This document shows, in pieces, positions 34,437 to 43,318 of a stretch of DNA of 64,000 nt. The notes under the pieces were generated by a model. It made no database searches. It was not told the origin of the DNA and saw only the letters and a program-made list of their open reading frames with translations. Both the position numbers and the translations under genes were made by a program. The DNA is from Betaproteobacteria bacterium. Its GTDB lineage: Bacteria; Pseudomonadota; Gammaproteobacteria; Burkholderiales; Casimicrobiaceae. Within the stretch, counting starts at the first letter, position 1. Every line of letters begins with the position of its first letter. The DNA lies in contig JADKEV010000024.1 of assembly GCA_016717855.1 (NCBI GenBank), forward strand, positions 44,227 through 108,226. The letters run 5' to 3'.

Positions 34437-35571
34437 ATGAATAAGAAAGTGATCGCTCTTGCGGTGGCCGGCGCGCTTGCACTGCCGCTTGCCGCGAAAG
34501 CGCAAACGGCCAATGTCACAATGTATGGCAGTTTCCGGTTGGCGCTGGAATCCGTTGACATTGAGAACGTCGGTCGCAAGAACAGCATTGACAGTTGGTC
34601 GTCCCGCTGGGGTATCCGCGGCATCGAATCGCTTGGTGGTGGATTGAACGGCATATTCCAACTCGAAACGGGCGTTGTGCTCGACTATCCCGGCGGCGTG
34701 GTTCTCGACGGCTCAGCTGTGTCGAATCAGTTCATCACGGTCCGCGAAGCGTGGGCTGGCCTGAATGGCGGCTTCGGAACGGTCAAGATGGGCGCCGGCC
34801 TGACACCGTACGACGACGTGTTCGGCATGGACCACTTGCTGCTGGCCAACGGCACGGAAAACATGAACCTCGTGAGCGGCGGCGTGAACCCGGCGCTGGG
34901 CGGCAACTTCACCGGCTTATGGTTCTGTCGGCGCGAGCGGTGGCACCGGGCGCACTTGCAACTCCACGACCGCGTTCGACGCCCGGTACGGCAACAGCGT
35001 GCGCTACGACTCGCCGAATTTCAGCGGCTTGACCTTTGCGACGCAGTTTGCGTTCCTGGGTGAAAACACCGCCGGCTTCAAGTGCAAGGGCTGGGACTCG
35101 ATGGTCAAGTACCTGAACGGCCCGATCGAACTCGGTCTGGGTTACGCGCGGCACATCGACTTCTCGCAATACGACGGCAACGCGTGGCGCCTGCACGCCG
35201 GGTACAACGCCGGCGTCGTGAAGGTTCTCGGTGCGTACGAGCGTATCCACCTTGACGGCAACAACGGCAGCGTCGGCAAGTCGAACACGCGCTATTACAG
35301 CATCGGTCTCCAGGCGCCCATCGGCCCGGGAACGTTGAGCGCGCAATACGGCAACCGCGATAACGGCGCGACGACGTCGGCGACGGCGGTGACCGAAGTC
35401 GCGGATGGCGGCGCCAAGCAATACTCGCTGTCGTACAAGTACGGCTTCTCGAAGCGCACGTATGCCTATACTTGGGCGGCGCGCGTCAAGGCCGAGTCCG
35501 CTGCGTCGATCTACGGGTCGACCGGCGGCAAGGCTACGTCGGTCGGCTTTGGCGTACAGCACAACTTCTGA
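34437..35571 (+). pseudogene. Gram-negative porin (family 4), frameshifted
   Basis: This is a trimeric outer-membrane general porin. The first frame gives a signal peptide (MNKKVIALAVAGALALPLAAKAQ), then ANVTMYGSFRLALESVD to NPALGGNFTG. The reading then shifts by one base near 34917 (ACCGGCTTATGG), where the expected YGSVGASGGTG continues in another frame and runs to the terminal phenylalanine of SVGFGVQHNF. Removing one T restores a 377-aa porin of normal length. In the literal first frame translation ends at 35063 after 208 codons. Several strands, a loop region and the C-terminal F needed for outer-membrane insertion are intact. A strong terminator follows. Confidence 0.9.
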
Positions 35572-35610
35572 TCCATACCAAAACCAATAACCGCATTTAA
35601 AGTGATCATG

Positions 35611-35640
35611 CGGACGCCCGGCCGGGCGTCCGTTTTTTTT
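35611..35640 (+). terminator. Strong rho-independent terminator after the porin
   Basis: A perfect 22-bp GC-rich palindrome (arms CGGACGCCCGG and CCGGGCGTCCG, 35611-35632) is followed by eight T. It lies 40 bp past the porin stop and just 14 bp before coq7. Confidence 0.95.
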
Positions 35641-35654
35641 GATAGTCTCCATCC

Positions 35655-36278
35655 ATGAACATTGATGATCTGATCGTCGGCTTCGACCGGGCGCTGCGCA
35701 CGCTGGCATCGGCTTCCACCAGCGTTCGCCCGTATCCGGCCGAGCAGGCCGAGTCCGCCGATCTGGGCGAAGACGAAATGGCGCACGCGGCAGGATTGAT
35801 GCGCGTCAACCACAGCGGCGAGATCTGCGCGCAGGCGCTGTACTCGGGGCAGGCAATGACGGCGTCCAACCCCGTGCTCAAGGGCGAACTCGACCAGGCG
35901 GCGCGCGAGGAAACGGAACACCTGGCATGGACCGAACGCCGCCTCGAGGAGCTCGGCGCGCGCACCAGCCTGCTCAACCCGCTGTGGTATGCGGGATCGT
36001 TCGCGATGGGCGCCATCGCCGGCCTCGCGGGGGATCGTTGGAACCTTGGCTTCCTGAGCGAAACCGAGCGCCAGGTCGAGCAGCACCTGGGCGGCCACCT
36101 GGACACGCTGCCGCAAGGCGATGCGCGGAGCCGGGCGATCGTGTCGCAGATGCGCACCGACGAAGGGCGTCATGCCCAAATGGCCGAGGATCGCGGCGCC
36201 GCCCGCCTGCCGCTGCCGATACGCGCCGTCATGCGAATGACGGCCAAGGTGATGACCACGACGGCCTATCGGGTGTAG
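35655..36278 (+). CDS. coq7: 2-polyprenyl-3-methyl-6-methoxy-1,4-benzoquinone monooxygenase (Coq7)
   Basis: Coq7 is the diiron hydroxylase that performs a late ring hydroxylation in ubiquinone synthesis. The 207-aa product has the two iron-ligand ExxH repeats: MRVNHSGEICAQALYSGQAM with its glutamate and histidine, EETEHLAWTERRLEELGAR, and the second half ETERQVEQHLGGHLD and RTDEGRHAQMAEDRGA. The start IDDLIVGFDRALRTL is typical of betaproteobacterial Coq7. It begins right after the porin terminator, so its promoter must lie in or very close to that hairpin, or transcription reads through. Confidence 0.96.
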   Translation: MNIDDLIVGFDRALRTLASASTSVRPYPAEQAESADLGEDEMAHAAGLMRVNHSGEICAQALYSGQAMTASNPVLKGELDQAAREETEHLAWTERRLEELGARTSLLNPLWYAGSFAMGAIAGLAGDRWNLGFLSETERQVEQHLGGHLDTLPQGDARSRAIVSQMRTDEGRHAQMAEDRGAARLPLPIRAVMRMTAKVMTTTAYRV

Positions 36279-36300
36279 GCCGGGGCTGCGTTTCCCGCCG

Positions 36301-37461
36301 TCAATCCTGCGCCGGCATTCCGGCCCGCCATTCTTCAAGCGCAGCCAGGCGGAGCTGGCGGACGCGTTCGGCAACGCCTTCGCTGCTCGCGGGCGCGGCG
36401 TCCGGGTAAACGATCCGGTTCAGCGCCTGCAACGCACCCTTGGCCAGCACGCGGGTCTGCTCCGGATCCGCTTTCCCTTCCGGTTCGCGCCCACGCCAGA
36501 ACGACTGGATCGAAAGCTGCACGTCCAGGCGCTCCGGCCTGCGCAGTGCATCGAGTCCGGCCAGCAACGCCAGCCATTCTGCGGCCGACAGGTCCGCCGC
36601 CCTCTCCAGCGCCGCACCGTGGCGGATCGCGTTGAGCGCGGCGTCCCGGCAATCGGCGCTCACTTTCAGGCGGGCGCCCAGCGCCACCGCCTGTGCCAGC
36701 GTCAGGTGGCGGCAGGTGATTCCGAATTGGACCGCCAGGCGGGGCGAGTCGCCGGCAGCAGCACCTCGATCGAGCGCCAACGCGGTCGCGACACCAAGGT
36801 CCGGCTCCCCGCGGGCACCGGCGGCGCCGAAGAGCCCGTCTATTTCCGGCGCAAACTCTCGCAACGCGCCGCAGCGACGCAGGACGGCCAGCATCCGCGA
36901 CGGCTGGCGGGCGACCAGGCCCAGCGCGAACTCCTGCCATACGCGTTCGGGCGAGAGGTCGCGCAACTCGCCGCGCGCGACAAGTTCGCGCATCAACGCC
37001 TCGGTACCTTCCGCAACCTCGAAGCCGAAGCGCGCGGCAAAGCGCGCAACGCGCAAAACGCGCAGTGGATCCTCGCCGAAAGCCGGGCTGACGTGGCGCA
37101 GCGTGCGCGAAGCCAGGTCCCGTTGGCCGCCGTAGGGATCGATCAGGACGCCTGACTCATCCATCGCCATCGCGTTGATGGTCAGGTCGCGCCGGAGCAG
37201 ATCTGCTTCCAGGGTCACATCGGGGTCCGCGTGGAAGATGAAGCCCTGATGGCCACGCCCATGCTTGCGCTCGGTGCGGGCAAGCGCATACTCTTCGTGC
37301 GTCCGCGGATGCAGGAACACGGGAAAATCCCGGCCTACCGGTTGGAATCCGAGCTCTCGCATCGCCTCGGGCGTCGACCCGACCACGACGAAATCCCGGT
37401 CCGTGACCGGCAGGCCCAGCAACTCGTCGCGAACCGATCCCCCGACGCGATAGATCTTCAC
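36301..37461 (-). CDS. cca: CCA-adding tRNA nucleotidyltransferase
   Basis: It adds or repairs the 3' CCA of tRNAs. The 386-aa protein has the class II nucleotidyltransferase motifs KIYRVGGSVRDELLGLPVTDRDFVVVG, DLLRRDLTINAMAMD, DPYGGQRDLASRTLRHV and the template block EDPLRVLRVARFAARFGF, RVWQEFALGL. The C-terminal part is shorter than in the multifunctional Cca of relatives, and the HD phosphohydrolase dyad is not found; the equivalent region reads SPRLAVQFGITCRHLT. It starts with GTG at 37461, overlapping the stop of the upstream gene. It is the last gene of the slt operon. Confidence 0.94.
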   Translation of the reverse strand: MKIYRVGGSVRDELLGLPVTDRDFVVVGSTPEAMRELGFQPVGRDFPVFLHPRTHEEYALARTERKHGRGHQGFIFHADPDVTLEADLLRRDLTINAMAMDESGVLIDPYGGQRDLASRTLRHVSPAFGEDPLRVLRVARFAARFGFEVAEGTEALMRELVARGELRDLSPERVWQEFALGLVARQPSRMLAVLRRCGALREFAPEIDGLFGAAGARGEPDLGVATALALDRGAAAGDSPRLAVQFGITCRHLTLAQAVALGARLKVSADCRDAALNAIRHGAALERAADLSAAEWLALLAGLDALRRPERLDVQLSIQSFWRGREPEGKADPEQTRVLAKGALQALNRIVYPDAAPASSEGVAERVRQLRLAALEEWRAGMPAQD

Positions 37462-38396
37462 CGATGGCGCCGGCGGTAGGCCGGGCAGAAGTCTGTTTCG
37501 CCGGACGGCGTGAGATACGTCGGCACGATGTCCTCCATCGCGCGAGGCGGGCCGCCAAAGACCGCCGGAAACGGGCAACCGCACACGCTGTCGACCTGCA
37601 TCGACAAGAGGTTATCCCGCGTCATCACCTTGCCCGGCAGATGCTCGAGCACCCAGGCCTGCGCGGTCGCTAGGCTGGAAGGCAGGCCGACGATGTGCCG
37701 CCGGTACCCGGCGCGGCCGGCCGCATACCCGACCAGTTCGCGCAGCGTGTACACCTTGGGCCCGCACAGCGGATAGCACTGGCCGATGGTGCCGTCCTCA
37801 TCGAGCGCGGCCGCGATCGCGGCCGCGACATCGCCCACATACACCGGCTGGAAACGGGCCGTGGCGCCGGCCAGATAGATGACCGGCAGCAGCCTTGCGA
37901 TCCCCGCGAAAAGGTTGAGGAACTTGTCTTCCGGCCCGAAGATCACCGATGGCCGGAACATCGTCCAGTCGAGTCCCGACGCCGCGACGCGAGCTTCCGC
38001 TTCGCCCTTGCTGCGCAGGTAGGCGCTCGGGCCGCCCGGGTCGGCATTGAGCGCGCTAATCTGGATCAGCCTCCTGATCCCGTTCTGCCGGCATGCTTCG
38101 ATCACCGCTTCGGTCACCCCGACGTGCATCTGGGTGAAACTCGCACGCGGCGATTCGCGCAGCACGCCGATCAGATTGATCACCGCGTCCGCGCCGCGAA
38201 TGGCGGCAGCCAGCGCCGCGGCGTCGCGCACATTCACTTCGGGAACCTGCACGCGGGGCAGGAGGAACAGCGGCTTGGCATGCTCGCGCGCGCGGCTGGG
38301 CACGATGACTTCGCGATCCTGGTTCACCAGCGCATTCACGACATGACGGCCGACGAACCCGGTGCCGCCCAGGACCGCGATCCTGGCGCGCTTCAC
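37458..38396 (-). CDS. NDUFA9-like NAD(P)-binding protein (complex I accessory family)
   Basis: This atypical short-chain dehydrogenase is related to the complex I subunit NDUFA9. The 312-aa protein has the dinucleotide motif IAVLGGTGFVGRHVVNALV, AVINLIGVLRESPRASFTQMHVG, ISALNADPGGPSAYLRSKGEAEARV (YxxxK) and FRPSVIFGPEDKFLNLFA. It starts with GTG at 38396, overlapping the slt stop as GTGA, and its own stop overlaps the cca start. The slt-NDUFA9-cca order is widespread in betaproteobacteria. The bacterial role, perhaps quinone-linked, is not proven. Confidence 0.93.
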   Translation of the reverse strand: MKRARIAVLGGTGFVGRHVVNALVNQDREVIVPSRAREHAKPLFLLPRVQVPEVNVRDAAALAAAIRGADAVINLIGVLRESPRASFTQMHVGVTEAVIEACRQNGIRRLIQISALNADPGGPSAYLRSKGEAEARVAASGLDWTMFRPSVIFGPEDKFLNLFAGIARLLPVIYLAGATARFQPVYVGDVAAAIAAALDEDGTIGQCYPLCGPKVYTLRELVGYAAGRAGYRRHIVGLPSSLATAQAWVLEHLPGKVMTRDNLLSMQVDSVCGCPFPAVFGGPPRAMEDIVPTYLTPSGETDFCPAYRRRHR

Positions 38397-40393
38397 TTTT
38401 CGGTCTCCGCCTGGCCGACGGCGGCAATCTCGTCGAGCTTGCCCCCGCGCGGCGGAATGAACGCCAGCCGCTGCTTGAGCGACGGGCCGCCGGTGCCGAA
38501 CTGGCGCGCGTAGAGCACGGCGTTGGCCAGCACCTTCTTGACGTAGTCTCGCGTCTCGTTGAACGGGATCGTCTCGGCATAGATGGCGCCTTCGATCTGG
38601 CGGGCGCTCCGCCACGCCTGGGCGCGCCCCGGTCCGGCGTTGTAGCCGGCAATGGCGAGCAGAGGAAGATTCTCGAAGCGGTCCAGCCAGTACTTGAAGT
38701 AATAGGAGCCGAACTTCGCGTTGGTGGCGACGTCGCTGATCTGCGAAGGGCGGTAGTCGGCTTTCCCGAGCTGCTTGGCGACCCACTTGGCGGTCGGCGG
38801 CATCAATTGCATCAGGCCCACCGCGCCGGCGCTGGACACGGCATCCGCCCGGAAGCGGCTCTCCTGCCGGACCAGTCCGAAGACCAGCGCTTCGTCCAGG
38901 CCGGTCTGCTGCGCCGCTTCGCTCAGGGTCTGCCGGTACGGCGCCATGTACCGCAGCGCGAAATCGTGGCGTGCGACGGTCGTGTCGGCGGTGTTGATCG
39001 CGCGGTCGAACAGGCCCTTGGACAGCGCGTACTGGGCGGCAATCAGCCGCTGGCGGTCGTCGAAGTTGCGGATGGTCCAGATCCATTCGCGCAGCGCTTC
39101 GGGCCGCAGCTCCAGATCATAGAACTTGAGCATCCGCTGCACCGACGGCAAGCCGTCCAGGTCGGCCAGCTCCGACGGCGTCGGCAGGACGGGCTCGCTC
39201 TGGAAGTCGGCGACGATGCCCGATTCCTCGGCGGCCAGCAGCCCATAGAACGAGACGTCGCGCGCCAGGACCTCGAGCAGCGCCCGCGCCTCGGCGCCCT
39301 GGCCGCGCACAGCCAGTGCGCGCGCCTTCCAGTACCGCCATGCCGGGTCCATCTGCTGCGGGGGCGTCATCGCCGCGATCGCGCCCAGGACGTCGTCCCA
39401 GGCTTGGTCGCGCAGCGCAGCGCGCACTTTCCAGGCAAGCTGGATGTCGGACAGGCTGGCGCTTCCCGCCTCGCGGTACCAAGCCAGCGCATCCGGGCCA
39501 AGCCGCCTTGCGACCGCGTAGGCGATGATCCCGTTGCCGCTGTGCGCGATGCCCGGAGGAAGTTGCCGGCGCGCGTGGCGCCACGCGTCGGCCACCGCTT
39601 CGAGACTCCCGCGCGGCGACCTGGCCACGGCGCGCTGCAGCGCATAGAGGGCCAGTTCGCGCCCGGCCACCGTGGCGCCCTTGAATTCGTTCTTCGACAG
39701 CAGCCGCTCCGGATCGCGGTTCGCCCGCTCCAGATCCCTGGGCGCGATCTGATGCTGCGCCGGCAGCTTGCCGTTGATCCGCTGCGCCAGCGAAAAGTTG
39801 CCGGCAGCGGCAGCCAGCGTGAACCGTGACCAGACGTCGCGCTCGTTCAACACGCCCTTGTCCAGCATCGCGTCGAACAGCGGCTCGCAGGACTCCGGCG
39901 TCTCGGATCCGGTGGACCACAGGCGCTTCGCGTCCGCCAGCGCTTCGGCGCGGTCCCGGACCATGCGTTGCTGCAGCGCGTAGCAGGCGATTTCGGCGTC
40001 ATCCACCGGCACGGACTGGGACTCCTGGACGAAGAGATCCCACGCACCTTTCTTGCCCAGCGCCTTCAGCCAGTCGTTGCGCATCCGGTCCGCAAGCAGC
40101 GAGTCGCGATGGTCGGACAGGAAGCGGCGCACGGAGTCCGGGTCCGCTTCGTCGAGGCGAAGCTTCAGCTGCCAGTAGCGCGCATACGGCGCGAGAGGAT
40201 GGCCCGCGAGCGCCGGTGCGAGCTTGTCGAGCCTGGCTGCGTCGCCCGCGCGGAACGCGTCGCGCGCGGCCAGAAAATTCACATCCACCTGTGCCTGCTG
40301 CGTGTTCGCGGCGCCGTGCGCACCCGCGGCCGCGCCTGCCGCAAGTAGCATCCCCCACACCAATCCCCATGCCTTGTTCATTTTTTTGCCCAT
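38393..40393 (-). CDS. slt: Soluble lytic murein transglycosylase
   Basis: Slt cleaves the glycan strands of peptidoglycan to give 1,6-anhydro ends and recycles cell wall in the periplasm. The 666-aa precursor has a signal peptide (NKAWGLVWGMLLAAGAAAGAHGA), a long superhelical U-domain of alpha repeats, and the C-terminal SLT domain with the catalytic glutamate in LVRQESRFRADAVS, GAVGLMQLMPPTAKWVAKQLG, and AGYNAGPGRAQAWR. Two starts are possible, ATG at 40393 or 40381 (MNKAWG). A promoter lies just upstream. It heads an operon with the NDUFA9-like gene and cca. Confidence 0.95.
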   Translation of the reverse strand: MGKKMNKAWGLVWGMLLAAGAAAGAHGAANTQQAQVDVNFLAARDAFRAGDAARLDKLAPALAGHPLAPYARYWQLKLRLDEADPDSVRRFLSDHRDSLLADRMRNDWLKALGKKGAWDLFVQESQSVPVDDAEIACYALQQRMVRDRAEALADAKRLWSTGSETPESCEPLFDAMLDKGVLNERDVWSRFTLAAAAGNFSLAQRINGKLPAQHQIAPRDLERANRDPERLLSKNEFKGATVAGRELALYALQRAVARSPRGSLEAVADAWRHARRQLPPGIAHSGNGIIAYAVARRLGPDALAWYREAGSASLSDIQLAWKVRAALRDQAWDDVLGAIAAMTPPQQMDPAWRYWKARALAVRGQGAEARALLEVLARDVSFYGLLAAEESGIVADFQSEPVLPTPSELADLDGLPSVQRMLKFYDLELRPEALREWIWTIRNFDDRQRLIAAQYALSKGLFDRAINTADTTVARHDFALRYMAPYRQTLSEAAQQTGLDEALVFGLVRQESRFRADAVSSAGAVGLMQLMPPTAKWVAKQLGKADYRPSQISDVATNAKFGSYYFKYWLDRFENLPLLAIAGYNAGPGRAQAWRSARQIEGAIYAETIPFNETRDYVKKVLANAVLYARQFGTGGPSLKQRLAFIPPRGGKLDEIAAVGQAETEK

Positions 40394-40403
40394 TCAATGC
40401 TGC

Positions 40404-40432
40404 ATTGTCGCCAACAGTGTATGCCTAGACAA
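40404..40432 (-). promoter_or_regulatory. Candidate promoter of the slt operon
   Basis: On the minus strand TTGTCT (40427-40432) and GACAAT (40404-40409) are 17 bp apart. The start site would fall a few bases before the first slt ATG at 40393, which would favour the second ATG at 40381. Confidence 0.5.
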
Positions 40433-40474
40433 GTCCGGCCGTCGCTGGTTTCAACTGCCCGGCATGCGTTCGGC

Positions 40475-40480
40475 TACAAT
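40475..40480 (+). promoter_or_regulatory. Candidate -10 box for purEK
   Basis: TACAAT lies 34 bp before the purE start in the divergent slt/purE gap. The -35 region is weak (TTCAAC, 19 bp upstream). No PurR-like operator was seen. Confidence 0.4.
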
Positions 40481-40514
40481 CGCGGTCTCATTCAGAGAGC
40501 GCGCGAGCATTCAA

Positions 40515-41030
40515 TTGGTTGACGATTCCCTTTCGCTTTCCAAGCCGGTCGTCGGTGTCGTGATGGGCAGCCAGAGCGATTGGGACGTGATGCGCCACGC
40601 TTGCGCCCAGCTCGAGGCGTTCGGCATCCCGTTCGAGGCAAAGGTTCTCTCCGCGCACCGGATGCCCGACGCCATGTTCGCCTACGCCGAGCGCGCCCGG
40701 GAGCGCGGCCTGCAATGCATCATCGCGGGCGCGGGCGGGGCGGCGCATCTGCCCGGCATGCTCGCGGCGAAGACCAGCGTGCCGGTGCTGGGCGTCCCGG
40801 TGCCGTCAAAGTACCTGCGGGGCGAGGACTCGCTGCTGTCCATCGTGCAAATGCCCAAGGGCATTCCTGTCGCGACCTTCGCCATCGGCGAGGCGGGCGC
40901 CGCCAACGCGGGTTTGTTCGCCGTCGCGCTGCTCGCCAACGCAAATCCCGCGCTGCGCGAGCGCCTGGACTTGTTTCGCGCGGAGCAAACCGCGCTGGCG
41001 CAGGCGATGACCTTGCCGCCCGCGCCGTGA
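40515..41030 (+). CDS. purE: N5-carboxyaminoimidazole ribonucleotide mutase
   Basis: PurE converts N5-CAIR to CAIR in purine synthesis and acts with PurK. The 171-aa class I enzyme has VVGVVMGSQSDWDVMRHAC, the catalytic AHRMPDAMFAYAERA, GAGGAAHLPGMLAAKTSVPVLGVPV and GIPVATFAIGEAGAANAGLFA. The start is a TTG at 40515 (LVDDSLSLSKPVV); no ATG or GTG lies between the last upstream stop region and the conserved core, and the ribosome-binding site is poor. purK follows after 102 bp. Confidence 0.95.
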   Translation: MVDDSLSLSKPVVGVVMGSQSDWDVMRHACAQLEAFGIPFEAKVLSAHRMPDAMFAYAERARERGLQCIIAGAGGAAHLPGMLAAKTSVPVLGVPVPSKYLRGEDSLLSIVQMPKGIPVATFAIGEAGAANAGLFAVALLANANPALRERLDLFRAEQTALAQAMTLPPAP

Positions 41031-41132
41031 GATCCGCCGGCACCCGACCGGTTTCGCTTGCGGCCACGCGCGCCGCCCGCTGTCCTTGATGCTCGCCGGC
41101 CGCCGCGGCCATCGCCGGTTCGGGCCGGGCCG

Positions 41133-42287
41133 ATGATCCCGCCGGGTCACTGGCTGGGCATGCTGGGCGGCGGGCAACTCGGCCGCATGTTTACGCATGC
41201 GGCCCAGGCGCTGGGCTACAGGATCCTGGTGCTGGACCCGGATCCGCACAGTCCGGCCGGCGCCGTCGCGGACCGCCATTTGCAGGCGAAGTACGACGAC
41301 TCCGAAGCGCTCGACGAATTGGCGCGCAGCTGCGCCGCGGTGACCACCGAGTTCGAGAACGTTCCCGCCGGCGCTCTGGACCGGCTGGCGCGCGCCATCC
41401 CGGCGCGACCCTCCGCCAATGCGGTGCGCATAGCCCAGGACAGGGAACTCGAAAAGTCGTTTCTGGCTGACAACGGCTTCGCCGTCGCGCCGTTTCGGGT
41501 GCTCAAGTGCGCGGCCGACTGCGCGGACATTCCGCCCGGCCTGCTGCCGGGCATAGTCAAGACCGCGCGCCTGGGCTACGACGGCAAGGGCCAGGTCGGC
41601 GTCGGGACAGCTGCCGACGTCACGGATGCGTTTCGTGGCCTGCATGGGCAGCCGTGCGTGCTGGAGCAGCGCGTGCCGCTGGCGCTGGAAGTCTCGGTCC
41701 TGGTGGCGCGCTCGGCTTCGGACCGGACGGCCGTATGGCCGATCGCGGAGAACCGGCATCGCGACGGCATACTTGATGTCTCCATCGTGCCGGCCCGGAT
41801 TCCGGAAGCGCTCGCGGCCGAGGCGCGGGCGCTCGGCCTGCGCGTCGCCGAACGGCTCGACTACCAAGGTGTGCTGTGCGTGGAGATGTTCGTGACCACC
41901 GACGGGCGTCTGCTGATCAACGAAATCGCGCCGCGCCCGCACAACAGTGGCCATTGGTCGATCGACGGCGCGTTCACATCGCAGTTCGAACAGCAGTGCC
42001 GGGTGCTGGCCGGTCTGCCGCTGGGCGACACGACGCAACACACGCCAGCCGTGATGATCAACCTGCTGGGCGACATCTGGTTCGACGCGCCCGCCGCCAA
42101 GGCGACGCGCGAACCGGACTGGGCCGGCGTGCTGGCCGATCCGCGCGCCAAGCTCCATCTGTACGGCAAGCGGGAAGCCCGGCGCGGCCGCAAGATGGGG
42201 CATGTCACATGCCTGGCCGGCGACGTGGGCGCGGCGCTGGCAGCGGGCGCGCGCGTCAAGCGCAACCTGGGAATACCCGAAGTTTGA
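41133..42287 (+). CDS. purK: N5-carboxyaminoimidazole ribonucleotide synthase
   Basis: PurK is an ATP-grasp enzyme that carboxylates AIR with bicarbonate to N5-CAIR, the PurE substrate. The 384-aa protein has the N-terminal PPGHWLGMLGGGQLGRMFTHAAQ, the ATP-grasp motifs VKTARLGYDGKGQVGV, LEVSVLVARSASDRTAVWP, and VLCVEMFVTTDGRLLINEIAPRPHNSGHW with SQFEQQCRVLAGLPLG. The ATG at 41133 matches family starts; the region upstream in frame is low-complexity. The gene order purE-purK is typical. Confidence 0.96.
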   Translation: MIPPGHWLGMLGGGQLGRMFTHAAQALGYRILVLDPDPHSPAGAVADRHLQAKYDDSEALDELARSCAAVTTEFENVPAGALDRLARAIPARPSANAVRIAQDRELEKSFLADNGFAVAPFRVLKCAADCADIPPGLLPGIVKTARLGYDGKGQVGVGTAADVTDAFRGLHGQPCVLEQRVPLALEVSVLVARSASDRTAVWPIAENRHRDGILDVSIVPARIPEALAAEARALGLRVAERLDYQGVLCVEMFVTTDGRLLINEIAPRPHNSGHWSIDGAFTSQFEQQCRVLAGLPLGDTTQHTPAVMINLLGDIWFDAPAAKATREPDWAGVLADPRAKLHLYGKREARRGRKMGHVTCLAGDVGAALAAGARVKRNLGIPEV

Positions 42288-42357
42288 GACGGTCCACGCC
42301 GGGGTGCGGCCATCCGCGCCGGACCCCGGACGGCGCGAATGCGGGACGGCCCGCCGC

Positions 42358-43209
42358 TCACGCGTAGGTGTAGAACCCGCGCCCGCTCTTGCGTCCCAGA
42401 TAGCCCGCGTCGACCATTTCCCTGAGCAGCGGCGCCGGCCGGTACTTGGGGTCGTTGAATCCTTCGTACAGGACGAGCATGACGGCCAGCATCACGTCCA
42501 GCCCTATCATGTCCGCCAGCGCCAGCGGCCCGATCGGATGGTTGCAGCCCAGCTTCATGCCGGCGTCGATCTCCTCGGGGCTGGCCAGTCCTTCGGCGCA
42601 CGCGAAGATCGCTTCGTTGATCATCGGGCACAGGATCCGGTTGACCACGAATCCCGGCGCATTGCGCACGGCGATCGGCGTCTTGCCCAGCCGTTTGGCC
42701 AGCGCCTCGGCGGCCGCCATCGTCGCATCCGAAGTCTGCAGGCCGCGGATCAGTTCCACCAGTGCCATCAGCGGCACCGGATTGAAAAAGTGCATCCCGA
42801 TGAAGCGATCGGGGCGCCCGGTCGCGGCAGCGAGCCGGGTGATGGAGATCGACGAGGTATTGGTCGCGACGACCACGTCCGGCCGCAGGACCATGTCCGC
42901 GTCCATCAGTATCTTCAGCTTGAGTGTCTCGTTCTCGGTCGCCGCCTCGATGCAGTAGTCCGCCGCGGCGAAGTCGGCGATCGCCGTCGTGCCCTTGATC
43001 CGGGCCATGATCGCGCCCTTGTCGGCGGCGCTGATCTTCTCCTTCTTCACCAGCCGTTCGAGGCTGCCGGTTACCGCGGCCATGCCGCGCTGCAGCGCCG
43101 CGTCGCTGACGTCCAGCATCAGGACGTCGAGCCCTGCCTGCGCGGCAATCTGCGCGATGCCGTTGCCCATGGTGCCGGCGCCGATGATGCCGAGGGTTTG
43201 AATGCTCAT
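42358..43209 (-). CDS. 3-hydroxybutyryl-CoA dehydrogenase
   Basis: It oxidises or reduces the 3-hydroxy group of short acyl-CoAs with NAD, in butyrate or polyhydroxybutyrate-linked metabolism. The 283-aa product has the Rossmann motif LGIIGAGTMGNGIAQIAAQAG, the catalytic HFFNPVPLMALVELI (histidine of the His-Glu pair), NAPGFVVNRILCPMINEAIF, and the C-terminal dimerisation domain ending YLGRKSGRGFYTY. AGGAG lies before the ATG at 43209. No other beta-oxidation gene is adjacent; icmF, 15 kb away, handles a related branched acyl-CoA. Confidence 0.96.
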   Translation of the reverse strand: MSIQTLGIIGAGTMGNGIAQIAAQAGLDVLMLDVSDAALQRGMAAVTGSLERLVKKEKISAADKGAIMARIKGTTAIADFAAADYCIEAATENETLKLKILMDADMVLRPDVVVATNTSSISITRLAAATGRPDRFIGMHFFNPVPLMALVELIRGLQTSDATMAAAEALAKRLGKTPIAVRNAPGFVVNRILCPMINEAIFACAEGLASPEEIDAGMKLGCNHPIGPLALADMIGLDVMLAVMLVLYEGFNDPKYRPAPLLREMVDAGYLGRKSGRGFYTYA

Positions 43210-43318
43210 GCGTGCTCCTGTGCTTTGCGGATTCGGGGAAGGAAACTGGGGTCGGTGCGACGGCGGCCGGCCTGCGCCGGGCAGCCGTGCATTGGCGTTC
43301 GCGCGCCGTTGCGGGACT

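Noticed and set aside
34911..34922. Programmed ribosomal frameshifting in the porin
   Set aside because: There is no slippery heptamer or downstream pseudoknot, and porins are not known to use it.
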